31,684 nt of DNA from an uncultured Lachnospiraceae bacterium. GTDB taxonomy: Bacteria; Bacillota; Clostridia; Lachnospirales; Lachnospiraceae. The notes below the pieces were generated by a model. It did not search any database, had not been told where the DNA came from, and saw only the letters and a program-made list of their open reading frames with translations. Positions 23,126 through 31,658 of this stretch are shown piece after piece. Within the stretch, counting starts at the first letter, position 1, and each line of letters begins with the position of its first letter. The stretch spans positions 1 through 31,684 of the forward strand of contig CAJUOE010000321.1 of NCBI GenBank assembly GCA_910587895.1, written 5' to 3'. Position numbers and translations under genes: made by a program.

Positions 23126-23208
23126 TAACGCTATTGCCAATTTCAGTGGGAAAAAGCGTTGTGTTTTCGGCAGATTGCTATGGAAAGATACAGAAAGGGA
23201 ATGAAAAG

Positions 23209-24558
23209 ATGAAAAGAGCGGCATTGCATAACCTTGGCTGCAAAGTAAATGCATATGAGACAGAGAGCATGCAGCAGCTTTTGGAGCAGGCCGGTTATGA
23301 GATTGTACCGTTTGATGAGGCTGCGGACGTCTATGTCATCAACACCTGTTCCGTTACGAATATTGCGGAGCGAAAGTCAAGGCAGATGATTCACCGTGCC
23401 AGGAGAAAGAACCCGGACAGTGTTGTCGTTGCCGCAGGATGTTATGTGCAGACGGCAAAGGAGCAGGTGTCAGAGGATGAGGCGGTCGATATCCTGATTG
23501 GAAATAATAAGAAACATGAACTTCCTGCATTGCTGGAACAGTTCTTTGCTGCCCGCATGGAGCAGGCTTCAGAGACAGGGGTGTTATCGGTGGGGGATAT
23601 TGCGGCCGATAACACATACGAGGCTTTGACGGTAAGCCGTACGGCAGAACGCACGCGGGCATATATCAAGGTACAGGACGGCTGTAACCAGTTTTGCAGC
23701 TATTGCATTATTCCCTATGCCAGAGGGCGCGTCAGGAGCAGGGAAATTTCTGATGTGCGGGCTGAAGTGGAGCGGATGGCAAAAAATGGGTACCGTGAGG
23801 TGGTGCTTACCGGAATCCATTTAAGTTCCTACGGCGTGGATTTGGGCAGCAGCCTTTTGCAGCTGATAGAGGAAATCCACAAAGTGCCGGGAATAGCGCG
23901 CATCCGCCTTGGATCCCTGGAGCCGAAAATCATCACGGAAACATTTGCCAAACGTCTGTCAGAGATGCCGAAAATCTGTCCACATTTCCATCTGTCCCTG
24001 CAGAGCGGATGCAATGAAACGCTGAAACGCATGAACCGCAGATATACATGCGCGGAATACGAAAATGGCTGTAATCTTCTGCGGAGGTATTTCAGGCATC
24101 CGGCGATTACGACCGACGTCATTGTCGGGTTTCCGGGAGAGACCGAAGAAGAATTCGAGACGACCAGGCAATTTTTGAAAAAGATTGGATTCTTTGAGAT
24201 ACACATTTTCAAATATTCCAAACGCAGGGGCACGCGTGCGGCGGACATGGATTCCCAGGTGCCGGAGCAGGTAAAACATGCGAGAAGCGAACAGCTATTT
24301 CAGGACCTTGCGCCGATGAATGCAGCATTTTTGGACTATTATATCGGCAGGGAAGTGGAAGTGCTGGCGGAGGAGAAAGTTTCTTTTGGCGGTGTGGAAT
24401 ATTTTCTGGGACATACGAAAGAATATGTAAAAACGGCAATTCCCACGGAGCTTTACCCAGATTGGGACATGGAGAATGAGCTGATACGCGGGACGGTGAG
24501 CGCAAGGCTGAAGGAACATATTTTGTTAATGAATGACGTTTTAAAAGAAAAATCTTGA
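23209..24558 (+). CDS. mtaB: tRNA (N6-threonylcarbamoyladenosine-37) methylthiotransferase
   Basis: A 449-residue radical-SAM enzyme that turns t6A37 into ms2t6A37 in ANN-decoding tRNAs. The N-terminal UPF0004 domain carries the three auxiliary-cluster cysteines Cys11 (NLGCKVN), Cys47 (INTCSVT) and Cys78 (AAGCYV). The radical-SAM cysteines are Cys159, 163 and 166 in CNQFCSYC, followed by IPYARG, VLTGIHLSSYG and LSLQSGC. The C-terminal domain is the TRAM-like tail. NLGCKVN rather than the MiaB/RimO form supports MtaB. ATG 23209 with AAAGGGA upstream was chosen; the longer upstream extension has no homologous character. Confidence 0.95.
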   Translation: MKRAALHNLGCKVNAYETESMQQLLEQAGYEIVPFDEAADVYVINTCSVTNIAERKSRQMIHRARRKNPDSVVVAAGCYVQTAKEQVSEDEAVDILIGNNKKHELPALLEQFFAARMEQASETGVLSVGDIAADNTYEALTVSRTAERTRAYIKVQDGCNQFCSYCIIPYARGRVRSREISDVRAEVERMAKNGYREVVLTGIHLSSYGVDLGSSLLQLIEEIHKVPGIARIRLGSLEPKIITETFAKRLSEMPKICPHFHLSLQSGCNETLKRMNRRYTCAEYENGCNLLRRYFRHPAITTDVIVGFPGETEEEFETTRQFLKKIGFFEIHIFKYSKRRGTRAADMDSQVPEQVKHARSEQLFQDLAPMNAAFLDYYIGREVEVLAEEKVSFGGVEYFLGHTKEYVKTAIPTELYPDWDMENELIRGTVSARLKEHILLMNDVLKEKS

Positions 24559-24583
24559 GTTTTCCGAACATTTGTATTAGAAT
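24555..24583 (+). promoter_or_regulatory. Promoter of the ireB-ruvX operon
   Basis: TTGAGT at 24555-24560 (overlapping the mtaB stop), a 17-bp spacer and TAGAAT at 24578-24583. The ireB start is 55 bases downstream. Confidence 0.6.
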
Positions 24584-24637
24584 AGTAAAAAGAATGATTC
24601 AGAATAGAACGAAAGAGCAAAATAAGGGCGTGAAAAA

Positions 24638-24901
24638 ATGCAGGATAAAAACAATACTCAATTTTTTAAAGTGGAGAAGGAGCAGAAGATACACGTAAAT
24701 GATATTCTGGAAATCGTGTACAGTGCGCTGCGGGAGAAGGGCTACAATCCGGTCAACCAGATTGTCGGATACATTATGTCCGGAGATCCCACTTATATTA
24801 CCAGCCACAAGAATGCAAGAAGTCTCATTATGAAAGTGGAACGTGATGAATTGGTAGAGGAAATCTTGCGCCAGTATATAAGGAATAATTTCTGGGAATA
24901 G
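24638..24901 (+). CDS. ireB: IreB-family regulatory phosphoprotein (UPF0297)
   Basis: An 87-residue protein with the family core VNDILEIVYSALREKGYNPVNQIVGYIMSGDPTYITSHKNAR and the ending LVEEILRQYIRN. In Enterococcus the homologue is phosphorylated on N-terminal threonines by the Ser/Thr kinase IreK and affects cephalosporin resistance. Here a threonine is at residue 7 (NNTQFFK). It keeps the widespread order ireB-ruvX-DUF1292; the ruvX start is 11 bases after its stop. A kinase gene is not in the window. Confidence 0.93.
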   Translation: MQDKNNTQFFKVEKEQKIHVNDILEIVYSALREKGYNPVNQIVGYIMSGDPTYITSHKNARSLIMKVERDELVEEILRQYIRNNFWE

Positions 24902-24911
24902 GAGGCAGCGG

Positions 24912-25373
24912 ATGCGGGTCATGGGTTTGGACTTTGGCTCTAAGACCGTGGGCGTTGCAATCAGCGATGCGCTGCTTGTGACGGCGCAGGGCGTAGAGAC
25001 TATTCCGAGGAAATCGCCCGGAAAGCTCAGGCAGACTCTGGCGAGAATAGAGGAATTGGCAGACGAATACCAGGCAGGGAAGATCGTGCTTGGTTTTCCT
25101 AAGAATATGAATAATACCGAAGGTGAGCGCTGCGAGAAGACGCTGGAATTTAAGGAGATGCTGGAGAGGCGGACGGGTCTTTCCGTCGTTTTGTGGGACG
25201 AGCGTCTTACGACGGTAGCAGCAGAGCGGACATTGATGGAGAGCGGCGTGCGCAGAGAAGCACGAAAGAGCTATGTGGATAAGATTGCAGCTGTATTGAT
25301 TTTACAGGGGTATCTGGATGCACAGGCATTTCAGGGCAGGTTAGATGACAGAAAGGATCAGGACGATATCTGA
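24912..25373 (+). CDS. ruvX: Holliday junction resolvase-like RuvX (YqgF)
   Basis: A 153-residue RNase H-fold nuclease. Active-site residues are visible in MRVMGLDFGSKTVGVAISD (Asp7), GFPKNMNNTEGER and DERLTT, with a last Asp in YVDKIAAVLILQGYL. Homologues have been implicated in Holliday junction resolution and, in E. coli, in 16S rRNA 5'-end maturation; which applies here is open. ATAGGAGG lies upstream. It is followed 2 bases later by the DUF1292 gene. Confidence 0.94.
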   Translation: MRVMGLDFGSKTVGVAISDALLVTAQGVETIPRKSPGKLRQTLARIEELADEYQAGKIVLGFPKNMNNTEGERCEKTLEFKEMLERRTGLSVVLWDERLTTVAAERTLMESGVRREARKSYVDKIAAVLILQGYLDAQAFQGRLDDRKDQDDI

Positions 25374-25375
25374 AG

Positions 25376-25636
25376 ATGGAAAAAGTAACGTTTCGGTCTC
25401 CCCGGGATGGAGAGGCTTTGGAGTTTTATGTGGTTGAAGAGACTAGCATCAATGGCATCAGTTATCTTCTTGTCACAGAGGAAGAAGATGGTGATTGCGA
25501 TGCGTTTATTTTAAAGCGGCTCTCCCAGGATGAGCAGGAAGACGATGTATATGAGATCGTAGAATCTGAGGACGAGCTGGAATATATTTCCAGGATTTTT
25601 GCGGAGATGTTGGAAGATGTGGACATAACGATGTGA
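25376..25636 (+). CDS. DUF1292 family protein (YrzB-like)
   Basis: An 86-residue, very acidic protein. A small beta-rich domain (FYVVEETSINGISYLLVTEEEDGDCDAFILK) is typical of DUF1292. The C-terminus is Glu/Asp rich and helical. It begins 2 bases after the ruvX stop with no strong ribosome site of its own, so translation is probably coupled. The function is unknown despite conservation next to ireB and ruvX across Firmicutes. Confidence 0.9.
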   Translation: MEKVTFRSPRDGEALEFYVVEETSINGISYLLVTEEEDGDCDAFILKRLSQDEQEDDVYEIVESEDELEYISRIFAEMLEDVDITM

Positions 25637-25642
25637 CAACTG

Positions 25643-25699
25643 TTCAGAACCCCATGGGAACAGGCGGGCGTATAATTGTCTGTGGCCTGGGGGTCTGAA
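25643..25699. repeat. Shortened, inverted relative of the 4886-5056 element
   Basis: The left end TTCAGAACCCCATGGGAA (25643-25660) and right end TGTCTGTGGC (25677-25686) followed by TGGGGGTCTGAA (25688-25699) match the two ends of the longer element read on the opposite strand. Terminal repeats pair at 11 of 12 positions. Only 57 bp remain; the internal arms are missing. It lies between DUF1292 and the RNase J gene. Confidence 0.7.
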
Positions 25700-25764
25700 T
25701 TGTTCACTGTGTAAATAAAAGATTTTTAAGAGAATCGGATAATAATAGCATTTGGAGGTGCATT

Positions 25765-27429
25765 TTGAAAAAAAAGAATAACTCAAAATTGAAAATCATT
25801 CCGCTGGGAGGATTAGAGCAGATTGGAATGAACATTACTGCCTTTGAATATGAAGACAGTATTATTGTAGTGGATTGTGGATTATCATTTCCGGAAGATG
25901 ACATGCTGGGAATAGATCTTGTAATCCCGGATGTAACATACCTGAAAGAGAATATTGATAAAGTAAAGGGTTTCTTTATCACCCACGGGCATGAAGACCA
26001 CATCGGGGCAATTCCCTATGTGCTTCGCGACATCAACGTGCCGATTTACGCGACCAAGCTTACGATAGGCATTATCGATAATAAGCTGCGGGAACACAAC
26101 ATGATTTCCAAGGTGAAGCGTAAGGTCGTAAAATATGGACAGCATATCAATCTGGGATGTTTTCGTGTGGAATTCATCAAGACGAACCACAGCATTCAGG
26201 ACGCGGCAGCGCTTGCCATCTATTCTCCGGCGGGAATTGTGGTACACACCGGGGACTTCAAGGTGGATTATACGCCGGTGTTCGGGGACGCCATTGATTT
26301 GCAGCGTTTCGGAGAAATCGGAAAGAAGGGCGTGCTTGCGCTGATGTGCGACAGCACGAATGCGGAGCGGCCGGGATTTACAAACTCGGAGCGCACGGTT
26401 GGAAAAACATTTGACAATATTTTTGCGGATCATAAGGATACGCGCATCATTATTGCGACGTTCGCATCCAATGTGGACCGCGTGCAGCAGATTATCAATT
26501 CTGCGTATAAATTTGGCAGGAAAGTTGTCGTAGAGGGGCGCAGCATGGTAAATATCATCTCTACCGCTACGGAGCTTGGATATTTGCAGATACCGGAGAA
26601 TACGCTGATTGATATTGAACAGTTGAAGAATTATCCGGATGAGCAGACGGTACTGATCACAACCGGAAGCCAGGGCGAATCCATGGCGGCGCTGTCACGG
26701 ATGGCGGCGAATCTTCACAAGAAAGTTACGATTAAGCCGGGCGATACGATTATCTTCAGCTCGAATCCGATTCCGGGGAATGAGAAAGCCGTCTCCAACG
26801 TCATCAATGAGCTGTTCATGAAAGGGGCGGAGGTTATCTTCCAGGACGCCCATGTGTCCGGCCATGCATGCCGTGAAGAGATCAAGCTGATTTATTCACT
26901 GGTGAAACCGAAATATGCGATTCCGGTACATGGGGAATACAAGCATCTGAAAGCACAGGCGTCCATTGCGCGCGAGCTTGGATATGACAAGGAAAATATT
27001 TTTATTCTTTCCTCCGGAAATGTGCTGGAACTCGACGAAAATGAGGCGAAGGTTGCCGGCCAGGTACCGGTTGGAGATATCCTGGTGGACGGACTTGGCG
27101 TAGGCGACGTCGGGAATATTGTACTTCGTGACCGCCAGCATTTGGCGGAAGACGGCATCATCATTGTGGTGATGACGTTGGAGTCCGGCAGCGGACAGGT
27201 ACTGGCGGGGCCGGATATCGTCAGCCGCGGGTTTGTCTATGTGAGGGGCGCGGAAAGCCTGATGGATGAGGCAAAACAGGTATTGGATGACGTGATGGAC
27301 TACTGCATGGACAGGAATATTACGGACTGGGGCAAGATAAAGACAGAAGTGAAGGACGAGCTCAGTGAGTTTGTCTGGAAAAAGACAAAGCGCAGGCCGA
27401 TGATTATGCCGATTATTATGGAAGTTTAG
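25765..27429 (+). CDS. Ribonuclease J
   Basis: A 554-residue metallo-beta-lactamase/beta-CASP nuclease with 5'-exo and endonuclease activity in mRNA decay and rRNA processing. The zinc-binding motif THGHEDHIGA has its His-x-His-x-Asp-His at residues 74-79. VHTGDFKVDYTP, MCDSTNAERPG and TTGSQGESMAALSRMA follow, then HVSGHACREE and VHGEYKHL for the remaining zinc ligand and the C-terminal domain. The start codon is TTG at 25765, supported by GGAGGTG ending 4 bases upstream. B. subtilis has paralogues J1 and J2; I cannot tell which this corresponds to. Confidence 0.95.
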   Translation: MKKKNNSKLKIIPLGGLEQIGMNITAFEYEDSIIVVDCGLSFPEDDMLGIDLVIPDVTYLKENIDKVKGFFITHGHEDHIGAIPYVLRDINVPIYATKLTIGIIDNKLREHNMISKVKRKVVKYGQHINLGCFRVEFIKTNHSIQDAAALAIYSPAGIVVHTGDFKVDYTPVFGDAIDLQRFGEIGKKGVLALMCDSTNAERPGFTNSERTVGKTFDNIFADHKDTRIIIATFASNVDRVQQIINSAYKFGRKVVVEGRSMVNIISTATELGYLQIPENTLIDIEQLKNYPDEQTVLITTGSQGESMAALSRMAANLHKKVTIKPGDTIIFSSNPIPGNEKAVSNVINELFMKGAEVIFQDAHVSGHACREEIKLIYSLVKPKYAIPVHGEYKHLKAQASIARELGYDKENIFILSSGNVLELDENEAKVAGQVPVGDILVDGLGVGDVGNIVLRDRQHLAEDGIIIVVMTLESGSGQVLAGPDIVSRGFVYVRGAESLMDEAKQVLDDVMDYCMDRNITDWGKIKTEVKDELSEFVWKKTKRRPMIMPIIMEV

Positions 27430-27488
27430 CAGGAGTTGGTTCCTGCAGGGTGGAACGCTGAGTGAAGGAACGAAAGCATGAGGTGACT

Positions 27489-27827
27489 ATGAATCAGTTG
27501 GATGAAAGTTTGGCAAATTTGATAGAAGTTGTAAAAAACAGTCCCGAGTATAAGGAATATCAGAGAATTCGGGAATTGGTTCATCAGGAGCCGGAGAAAG
27601 AGCGGGCAATCAATGAATTCCGCAAAAGGAATTTTGAATTGCATAAATGCCGCAATGTGGATTTGTACGCAGAGATGGACAGGCTGGAAGGCGAGTTCGC
27701 AAGGCTGCGTGCAGAGCCGTATGTCAATGAATATCTGGCGGCAGAACTTGCCGTATGCCGTATGATACAGAAGATCAATTACAGTATCATGACAGAGATA
27801 GAATTTGATTTGGGATTCGAGACATAA
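27489..27827 (+). CDS. YlbF/YmcA family protein
   Basis: A 112-residue all-helical protein with the family pattern: LDESLANLIEVVKNSPEYKEYQ, then LYAEMDRLEGEFARLR and LAAELAVCRMIQKINYSI. In Bacillus, YlbF, YmcA and YaaT form the Y-complex that guides RNase Y. Placement just after RNase J makes an RNA-decay role plausible; that is inference. ATG 27489 has GAGGTG only 3 bases before it, which is tight; a GTG at 27462 is an alternative. Confidence 0.85.
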   Translation: MNQLDESLANLIEVVKNSPEYKEYQRIRELVHQEPEKERAINEFRKRNFELHKCRNVDLYAEMDRLEGEFARLRAEPYVNEYLAAELAVCRMIQKINYSIMTEIEFDLGFET

Positions 27828-27838
27828 AGGACAGGATT

Positions 27839-28231
27839 ATGGGAAAAAGCAAAATTGCATTGAATGTGGTGGGCAGCATTATTAGTTTTTCCATCATGGT
27901 TTTGATTGTGATTGTGGTCTTAAAGACCGGGAAAATTGCCTATGACATGGGTTACCGGATATTTACCGAGCCTGCCATGGCAAAGCCCCCGGGGCAGGAT
28001 ATGATGGTAAAAATTGAAGAGGGAATGTCTTCTCAGGAGGTGGGAAATCTGCTGGAAGAGAAGAAACTGGTGGACAGCGGGGCGCTGTTTATGATTCAGC
28101 TTCTTGTAATGGATTATGATGATAAGCTGAAACCGGGAACCTACACACTCAATACTTCCCAGACTGCAAAGGAAATGATGCAGGTGATGGCAGAAGAAGA
28201 AGTTGAGGAAACTGAGGAAACTGAAGAATGA
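27839..28231 (+). CDS. Short MltG/YceG-like membrane protein without catalytic domain
   Basis: A 130-residue protein: a membrane segment at about residues 11-32 (GSIISFSIMVLIVIVVL), then a small extracytoplasmic domain (VKIEEGMSSQEVGNLLEEKK, LKPGTYTLNTSQTAKEMMQVM), ending in a Glu-rich tail. The outer domain resembles the LysM-like N-terminal part of MltG, which sits at this place in B. subtilis (yrrL). The lytic transglycosylase domain, about 250 residues, is absent. A full-length MltG may be elsewhere. The stop overlaps the trmR start in ATGA. Confidence 0.8.
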   Translation: MGKSKIALNVVGSIISFSIMVLIVIVVLKTGKIAYDMGYRIFTEPAMAKPPGQDMMVKIEEGMSSQEVGNLLEEKKLVDSGALFMIQLLVMDYDDKLKPGTYTLNTSQTAKEMMQVMAEEEVEETEETEE

Positions 28232-28875
28232 TAGTAGAAGAGCGTTTAAGTACGTACATTAACTCTCTGGATAGTGGAAAACCCTGTTTTTTGCTGGAAC
28301 TGGAAGAGGAGGCACATAAGAACCATGTGCCCGTGATCCGGCGTGAAACGCAGAATCTTTTAAGACTCCTGCTTGCCATGAACCGCCCGAAACGTATTCT
28401 GGAGGTGGGGACGGCAGTGGGATTTTCCGCATTATTGATGGAATATTATAATCCGGTATCCTGTAAAATAACTACGATAGAGAATTATGCGAAGAGAATT
28501 CCCATAGCGCGCGAAAATTTTATGCGCAACGGGAAGGAGAATGTGATACAATTATTGGAGGGAGACGCCGCAGAGGTCATGCGCGGACTGGATGAGCCAT
28601 ACGACTTCATTTTTATGGATGCGGCGAAGGGACAGTATATTCATTTTCTCCCGGAGGTTATGCGCCTCTTATGTCCGGGCGGCATATTGGTTTCCGATAA
28701 TGTTTTGCAGGATGGAGATATTTTGGAGTCCCGTTTTGCCGTGACGAGAAGAAATCGCACCATACACAAACGAATGCGTGAATATTTGTATGAACTGACC
28801 CATATGGAAGAGCTGACGACCTGTGTATTTCCCATCGGAGATGGGATTACGATAAGTCTAAGGAGGCAACCATGA
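28228..28875 (+). CDS. trmR: tRNA 5-hydroxyuridine methyltransferase (O-methyltransferase)
   Basis: A 215-residue class I methyltransferase of the CCoMT-like O-methyltransferase family. The SAM motif is ILEVGTAVGFSALLM; FIFMDAAKGQYIHFLPEV supplies the metal-binding Asp, and ILVSDNVLQDGDI follows. In B. subtilis the orthologue TrmR (YrrM), encoded next to the U32 proteins YrrN and YrrO, methylates hydroxyuridine-34 to mo5U. The same neighbourhood here supports this assignment. Start and stop overlap the neighbouring genes by four bases each (ATGA). Confidence 0.87.
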   Translation: MIVEERLSTYINSLDSGKPCFLLELEEEAHKNHVPVIRRETQNLLRLLLAMNRPKRILEVGTAVGFSALLMEYYNPVSCKITTIENYAKRIPIARENFMRNGKENVIQLLEGDAAEVMRGLDEPYDFIFMDAAKGQYIHFLPEVMRLLCPGGILVSDNVLQDGDILESRFAVTRRNRTIHKRMREYLYELTHMEELTTCVFPIGDGITISLRRQP

Positions 28876-30113
28876 AGAAACCGGAATTACTCGTACCGGC
28901 AAGCAGCCTTGAAGTATTAAAGATTGCCGTGGTTTTTGGCGCAGATGCCGTTTATATCGGCGGCGAATCATTCGGGCTGCGGGCAAAAGCGAAAAATTTC
29001 ACAATGGAAGACATGCGTCTTGGAATCGCCTTTGCGCATGAGCGCGGGGTAAAAGTCTATGTGACGGCAAATATTTTGGCTCATAACGAGGATCTTGCGG
29101 GCGTACGGGAATATTTTTCGGAATTAAAGGAGATAAAGCCGGACGCGTTGATTATTTCAGATCCCGGCGTGTTTGCAATTGCGCGGGAGATCTGCCCGGA
29201 AATTGAAATACACATTTCTACGCAGGCAAATAATACGAATTATGGAACATACCGGTTCTGGCACCAGTTGGGTGCAAGACGCGTTGTTTCGGCAAGAGAG
29301 CTTTCTTTACAGGAAATTGCAGAAATTCGGGCGCATATTCCAAAAGAGATGGAGATAGAGACGTTCATTCATGGCGCAATGTGCATCTCCTATTCCGGAA
29401 GATGCCTGCTCAGTAATTATTTTACCGGAAGGGATGCAAACCGGGGAGCCTGTACCCATCCGTGCCGCTGGAAATATGCGGTGGTGGAGGAGACGCGGCC
29501 GGGGGAATACATGCCGGTTTATGAGAATGAGAGAGGCACTTACATTTTCAATTCCAGGGATTTATGCATGATTGAACATATACCGGAGCTTGTACAGGCG
29601 GGAATTGACAGTTTTAAGATAGAAGGCAGGATGAAGACGGCGCTCTATGTGGCGACAGTGGCCAGAACGTATCGCAGGGCGATTGATGATTACTTTATTT
29701 CACAGGAATTATATCAGAAGAATATGCCATGGTATTTAGAGCAGATTGTCGGCTGTACGTATCGTCAGTTTACAAGCGGATTTTTCTTTGGAAAGCCGGA
29801 TGAACATACACAGATTTATGACAACAATACCTATGTAAAGGATTATACGTATCTGGGGATCGTTGGAGAGCACAGCGAGAAAGGCTATCGCATAGAACAG
29901 CGGAATAAGTTTTGCGTGGGAGAAGAGATTGAGGTTATGAAACCCGGCGGGGAGAATCTTCTGGCAGTTGTCCAGGCGATTCGTGATGAAGAAGGCAATG
30001 AGATGGAGTCAGCGCCCCATCCCAAACAGGTGTTATATATTGATTTAGGAAAACCACTGACAAGATTTGACGTCTTGCGCAGACAAGAGAAGGAGGAGCA
30101 GGCAGATGGATAA
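28872..30113 (+). CDS. Peptidase U32 family protein (tRNA wobble uridine hydroxylation)
   Basis: A 413-residue U32-family protein. The signature IETFIHGAMCISYSGRCLLSNYFTGRDANRG lies at about residues 162-192 with GACTHPCRWKY after it; its cysteines probably hold an iron-sulfur cluster. Another conserved stretch is GIDSFKIEGRMKTALYVA. Homologues TrhP (E. coli YegQ; B. subtilis YrrN/YrrO) are needed for prephenate-dependent 5-hydroxylation of U34, the step before TrmR. Only one U32 gene is present here, whereas B. subtilis has two adjacent. It is coupled to trmR by ATGA overlap. Confidence 0.93.
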   Translation: MKKPELLVPASSLEVLKIAVVFGADAVYIGGESFGLRAKAKNFTMEDMRLGIAFAHERGVKVYVTANILAHNEDLAGVREYFSELKEIKPDALIISDPGVFAIAREICPEIEIHISTQANNTNYGTYRFWHQLGARRVVSARELSLQEIAEIRAHIPKEMEIETFIHGAMCISYSGRCLLSNYFTGRDANRGACTHPCRWKYAVVEETRPGEYMPVYENERGTYIFNSRDLCMIEHIPELVQAGIDSFKIEGRMKTALYVATVARTYRRAIDDYFISQELYQKNMPWYLEQIVGCTYRQFTSGFFFGKPDEHTQIYDNNTYVKDYTYLGIVGEHSEKGYRIEQRNKFCVGEEIEVMKPGGENLLAVVQAIRDEEGNEMESAPHPKQVLYIDLGKPLTRFDVLRRQEKEEQADG

Positions 30114-31164
30114 AGAAAGATATGTAGCATATGTAGGAACATACACACATGGATCAAGTGTCGGCATCCATATTTATGACATGGACATTGAGGAGGGCAA
30201 ATTAAAGGAACGGAAAGTAGTTCCGATCAGCAATCCTTCCGATTTGACGGTATCTGCCGATGGGAGGTTTCTGTATTCGATAGCGGATGAAGGCGTGGCA
30301 TCCTTCCGTATTTTGGAGGATGGAGATCTGGAGCCAATCAATGAGAAATGGATTGGCGGTATGCGCGGGTGTTATGTGTCGGTAGATAAAGAAAACCGTT
30401 ATCTTTTCGTGGGAGGATACCATGACGGTCGGGTTTCTATGATGAGGTTGAATGAAGACGGAAGCATTGAGGGCATTGCCGACGGTATTTTCCATACAGG
30501 CATGGGCCGAAGCATTGCAGAGCATAATTACCGCCCGCATGTAAATTGTGTGGAGCTGACGCCGTGGGAGAAATTTCTCTGTGCGGTAGACGGCGGCCTG
30601 GATCATGTAAAAATTTATCAGATTGATTATGAGAAGGGAAAGCTGAAACTGGCGGATATCATTCGTTCCCCACTGGATTCCTCGCCGCGCATGATCCGTT
30701 TTGGCAAAGACGGGAACCGTGCCTACGTGTTATGTGAGGAAAGCAATGAAATTAACGTATATCGCTATGAGTGCGCTCCGGAAGGCCCGGTATTTGAAGA
30801 GATACAGACAGTGCCTTCGGTGAATAAAGAGGACGGCCGTAACGGTTGCGCTGCCTCTGGCATGGAAATAAGCGCGGACGGGAAATATCTGTTCTGTTCC
30901 AATGCGGGAGCCAATTCTGTGATGATATATGAGATTGACGGGGAGAGCGGGGAATTGACGGAAGTCTGCGAGTCCAAAATCAGCGGGGATTATCCCAAGA
31001 CGCTGGCGATTTTCCCGGATGGCAAGCATTTTGTCAGCCTGAATCATGATACGAATGAAATTACGACATTCAAGGTGGATTATGACAAAAAATATTTCCT
31101 GATGATGGATAAGCCGATTTCCATCGACCAGCCGAACTGCATCCATATTCATAAGCTGGTATAA
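30106..31164 (+). CDS. Beta-propeller lactonase family protein (6-phosphogluconolactonase-like)
   Basis: A 352-residue, cytosolic seven-bladed propeller of the YbhE/YkgB lactonase family. Typical segments are AYVGTYTHGSSVGIHIYDMD at the N-terminus, NPSDLTVSADGRFLYSIADE, NYRPHVNCVELTP, NGCAASGMEISADGKYLFCSN and the closing FPDGKHFVSLNHDTNEI. Some members are 6-phosphogluconolactonases; others have unknown substrates, and the oxidative pentose pathway is often missing in Lachnospiraceae, so the assignment is open. ATG 30106 overlaps the U32 stop by 8 bases, with AAGGAGGA upstream. Confidence 0.88.
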   Translation: MDKERYVAYVGTYTHGSSVGIHIYDMDIEEGKLKERKVVPISNPSDLTVSADGRFLYSIADEGVASFRILEDGDLEPINEKWIGGMRGCYVSVDKENRYLFVGGYHDGRVSMMRLNEDGSIEGIADGIFHTGMGRSIAEHNYRPHVNCVELTPWEKFLCAVDGGLDHVKIYQIDYEKGKLKLADIIRSPLDSSPRMIRFGKDGNRAYVLCEESNEINVYRYECAPEGPVFEEIQTVPSVNKEDGRNGCAASGMEISADGKYLFCSNAGANSVMIYEIDGESGELTEVCESKISGDYPKTLAIFPDGKHFVSLNHDTNEITTFKVDYDKKYFLMMDKPISIDQPNCIHIHKLV

Positions 31165-31189
31165 AAGCGGTGCAAATCAGTTGATATGA

Positions 31190-31571
31190 CAAAAATTCAG
31201 AAGGTATGGAGTCATTGGATCTGACAAGACGGAGCATATATATAAATTGATCGATAGCTATCCCTGGTTTGCGGAACTGTATAAGGAAATCAGTGAATTC
31301 AGATATCACCCGGAGGAGGCGATAAAGATGTTTTCAGATGCATTGAGAATTATGGACCGGAATACAGTCTGGTACATGATAGATGAAGAAAAGCAGGCGA
31401 GGGAGAAAGCGGAAATGAGAGCCGGGGCGGCAGAACTGGAGAGGGACAAAGAAAAACAAAGAGCAGAGACAGCAGAACAAAAGTTGTCAAAGCAACATAA
31501 GGAACTGGACAAAAAAAGAACTGAAAATCGAAAAGCTATATGATATAATTAGCAGGCTTCAGAACAAGTAA
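31190..31571 (+). pseudogene. Truncated, frameshifted C-terminus of an Rpn/PD-(D/E)XK family protein
   Basis: The frame opens after a stop at 31187-31189 without a start codon or ribosome site. It carries LIDSYPWFAELYKEISEFRY, HPEEAIKMFSDALRIMDRN and a helical Glu/Arg/Lys-rich tail, as seen at the C-terminus of Rpn-type (PDDEXK_2) proteins. The nuclease core is missing. In the tail a run of seven A (31510-31516) shifts the frame to a stop at 31541-31543. With six A the frame continues as ELKIEKLYDIISRLQNK to the TAA at 31569-31571, a natural ending. So it is truncated at the 5' end and broken near the 3' end. Confidence 0.65.
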
Positions 31572-31658
31572 AGAGCTTATGGACACCGCTCAGCTTTTAT
31601 TGCTGCGTGGCAAATGCATAACCGCAAAAAGAAAGAAAAAGATTAGGAGGAAAAGATA

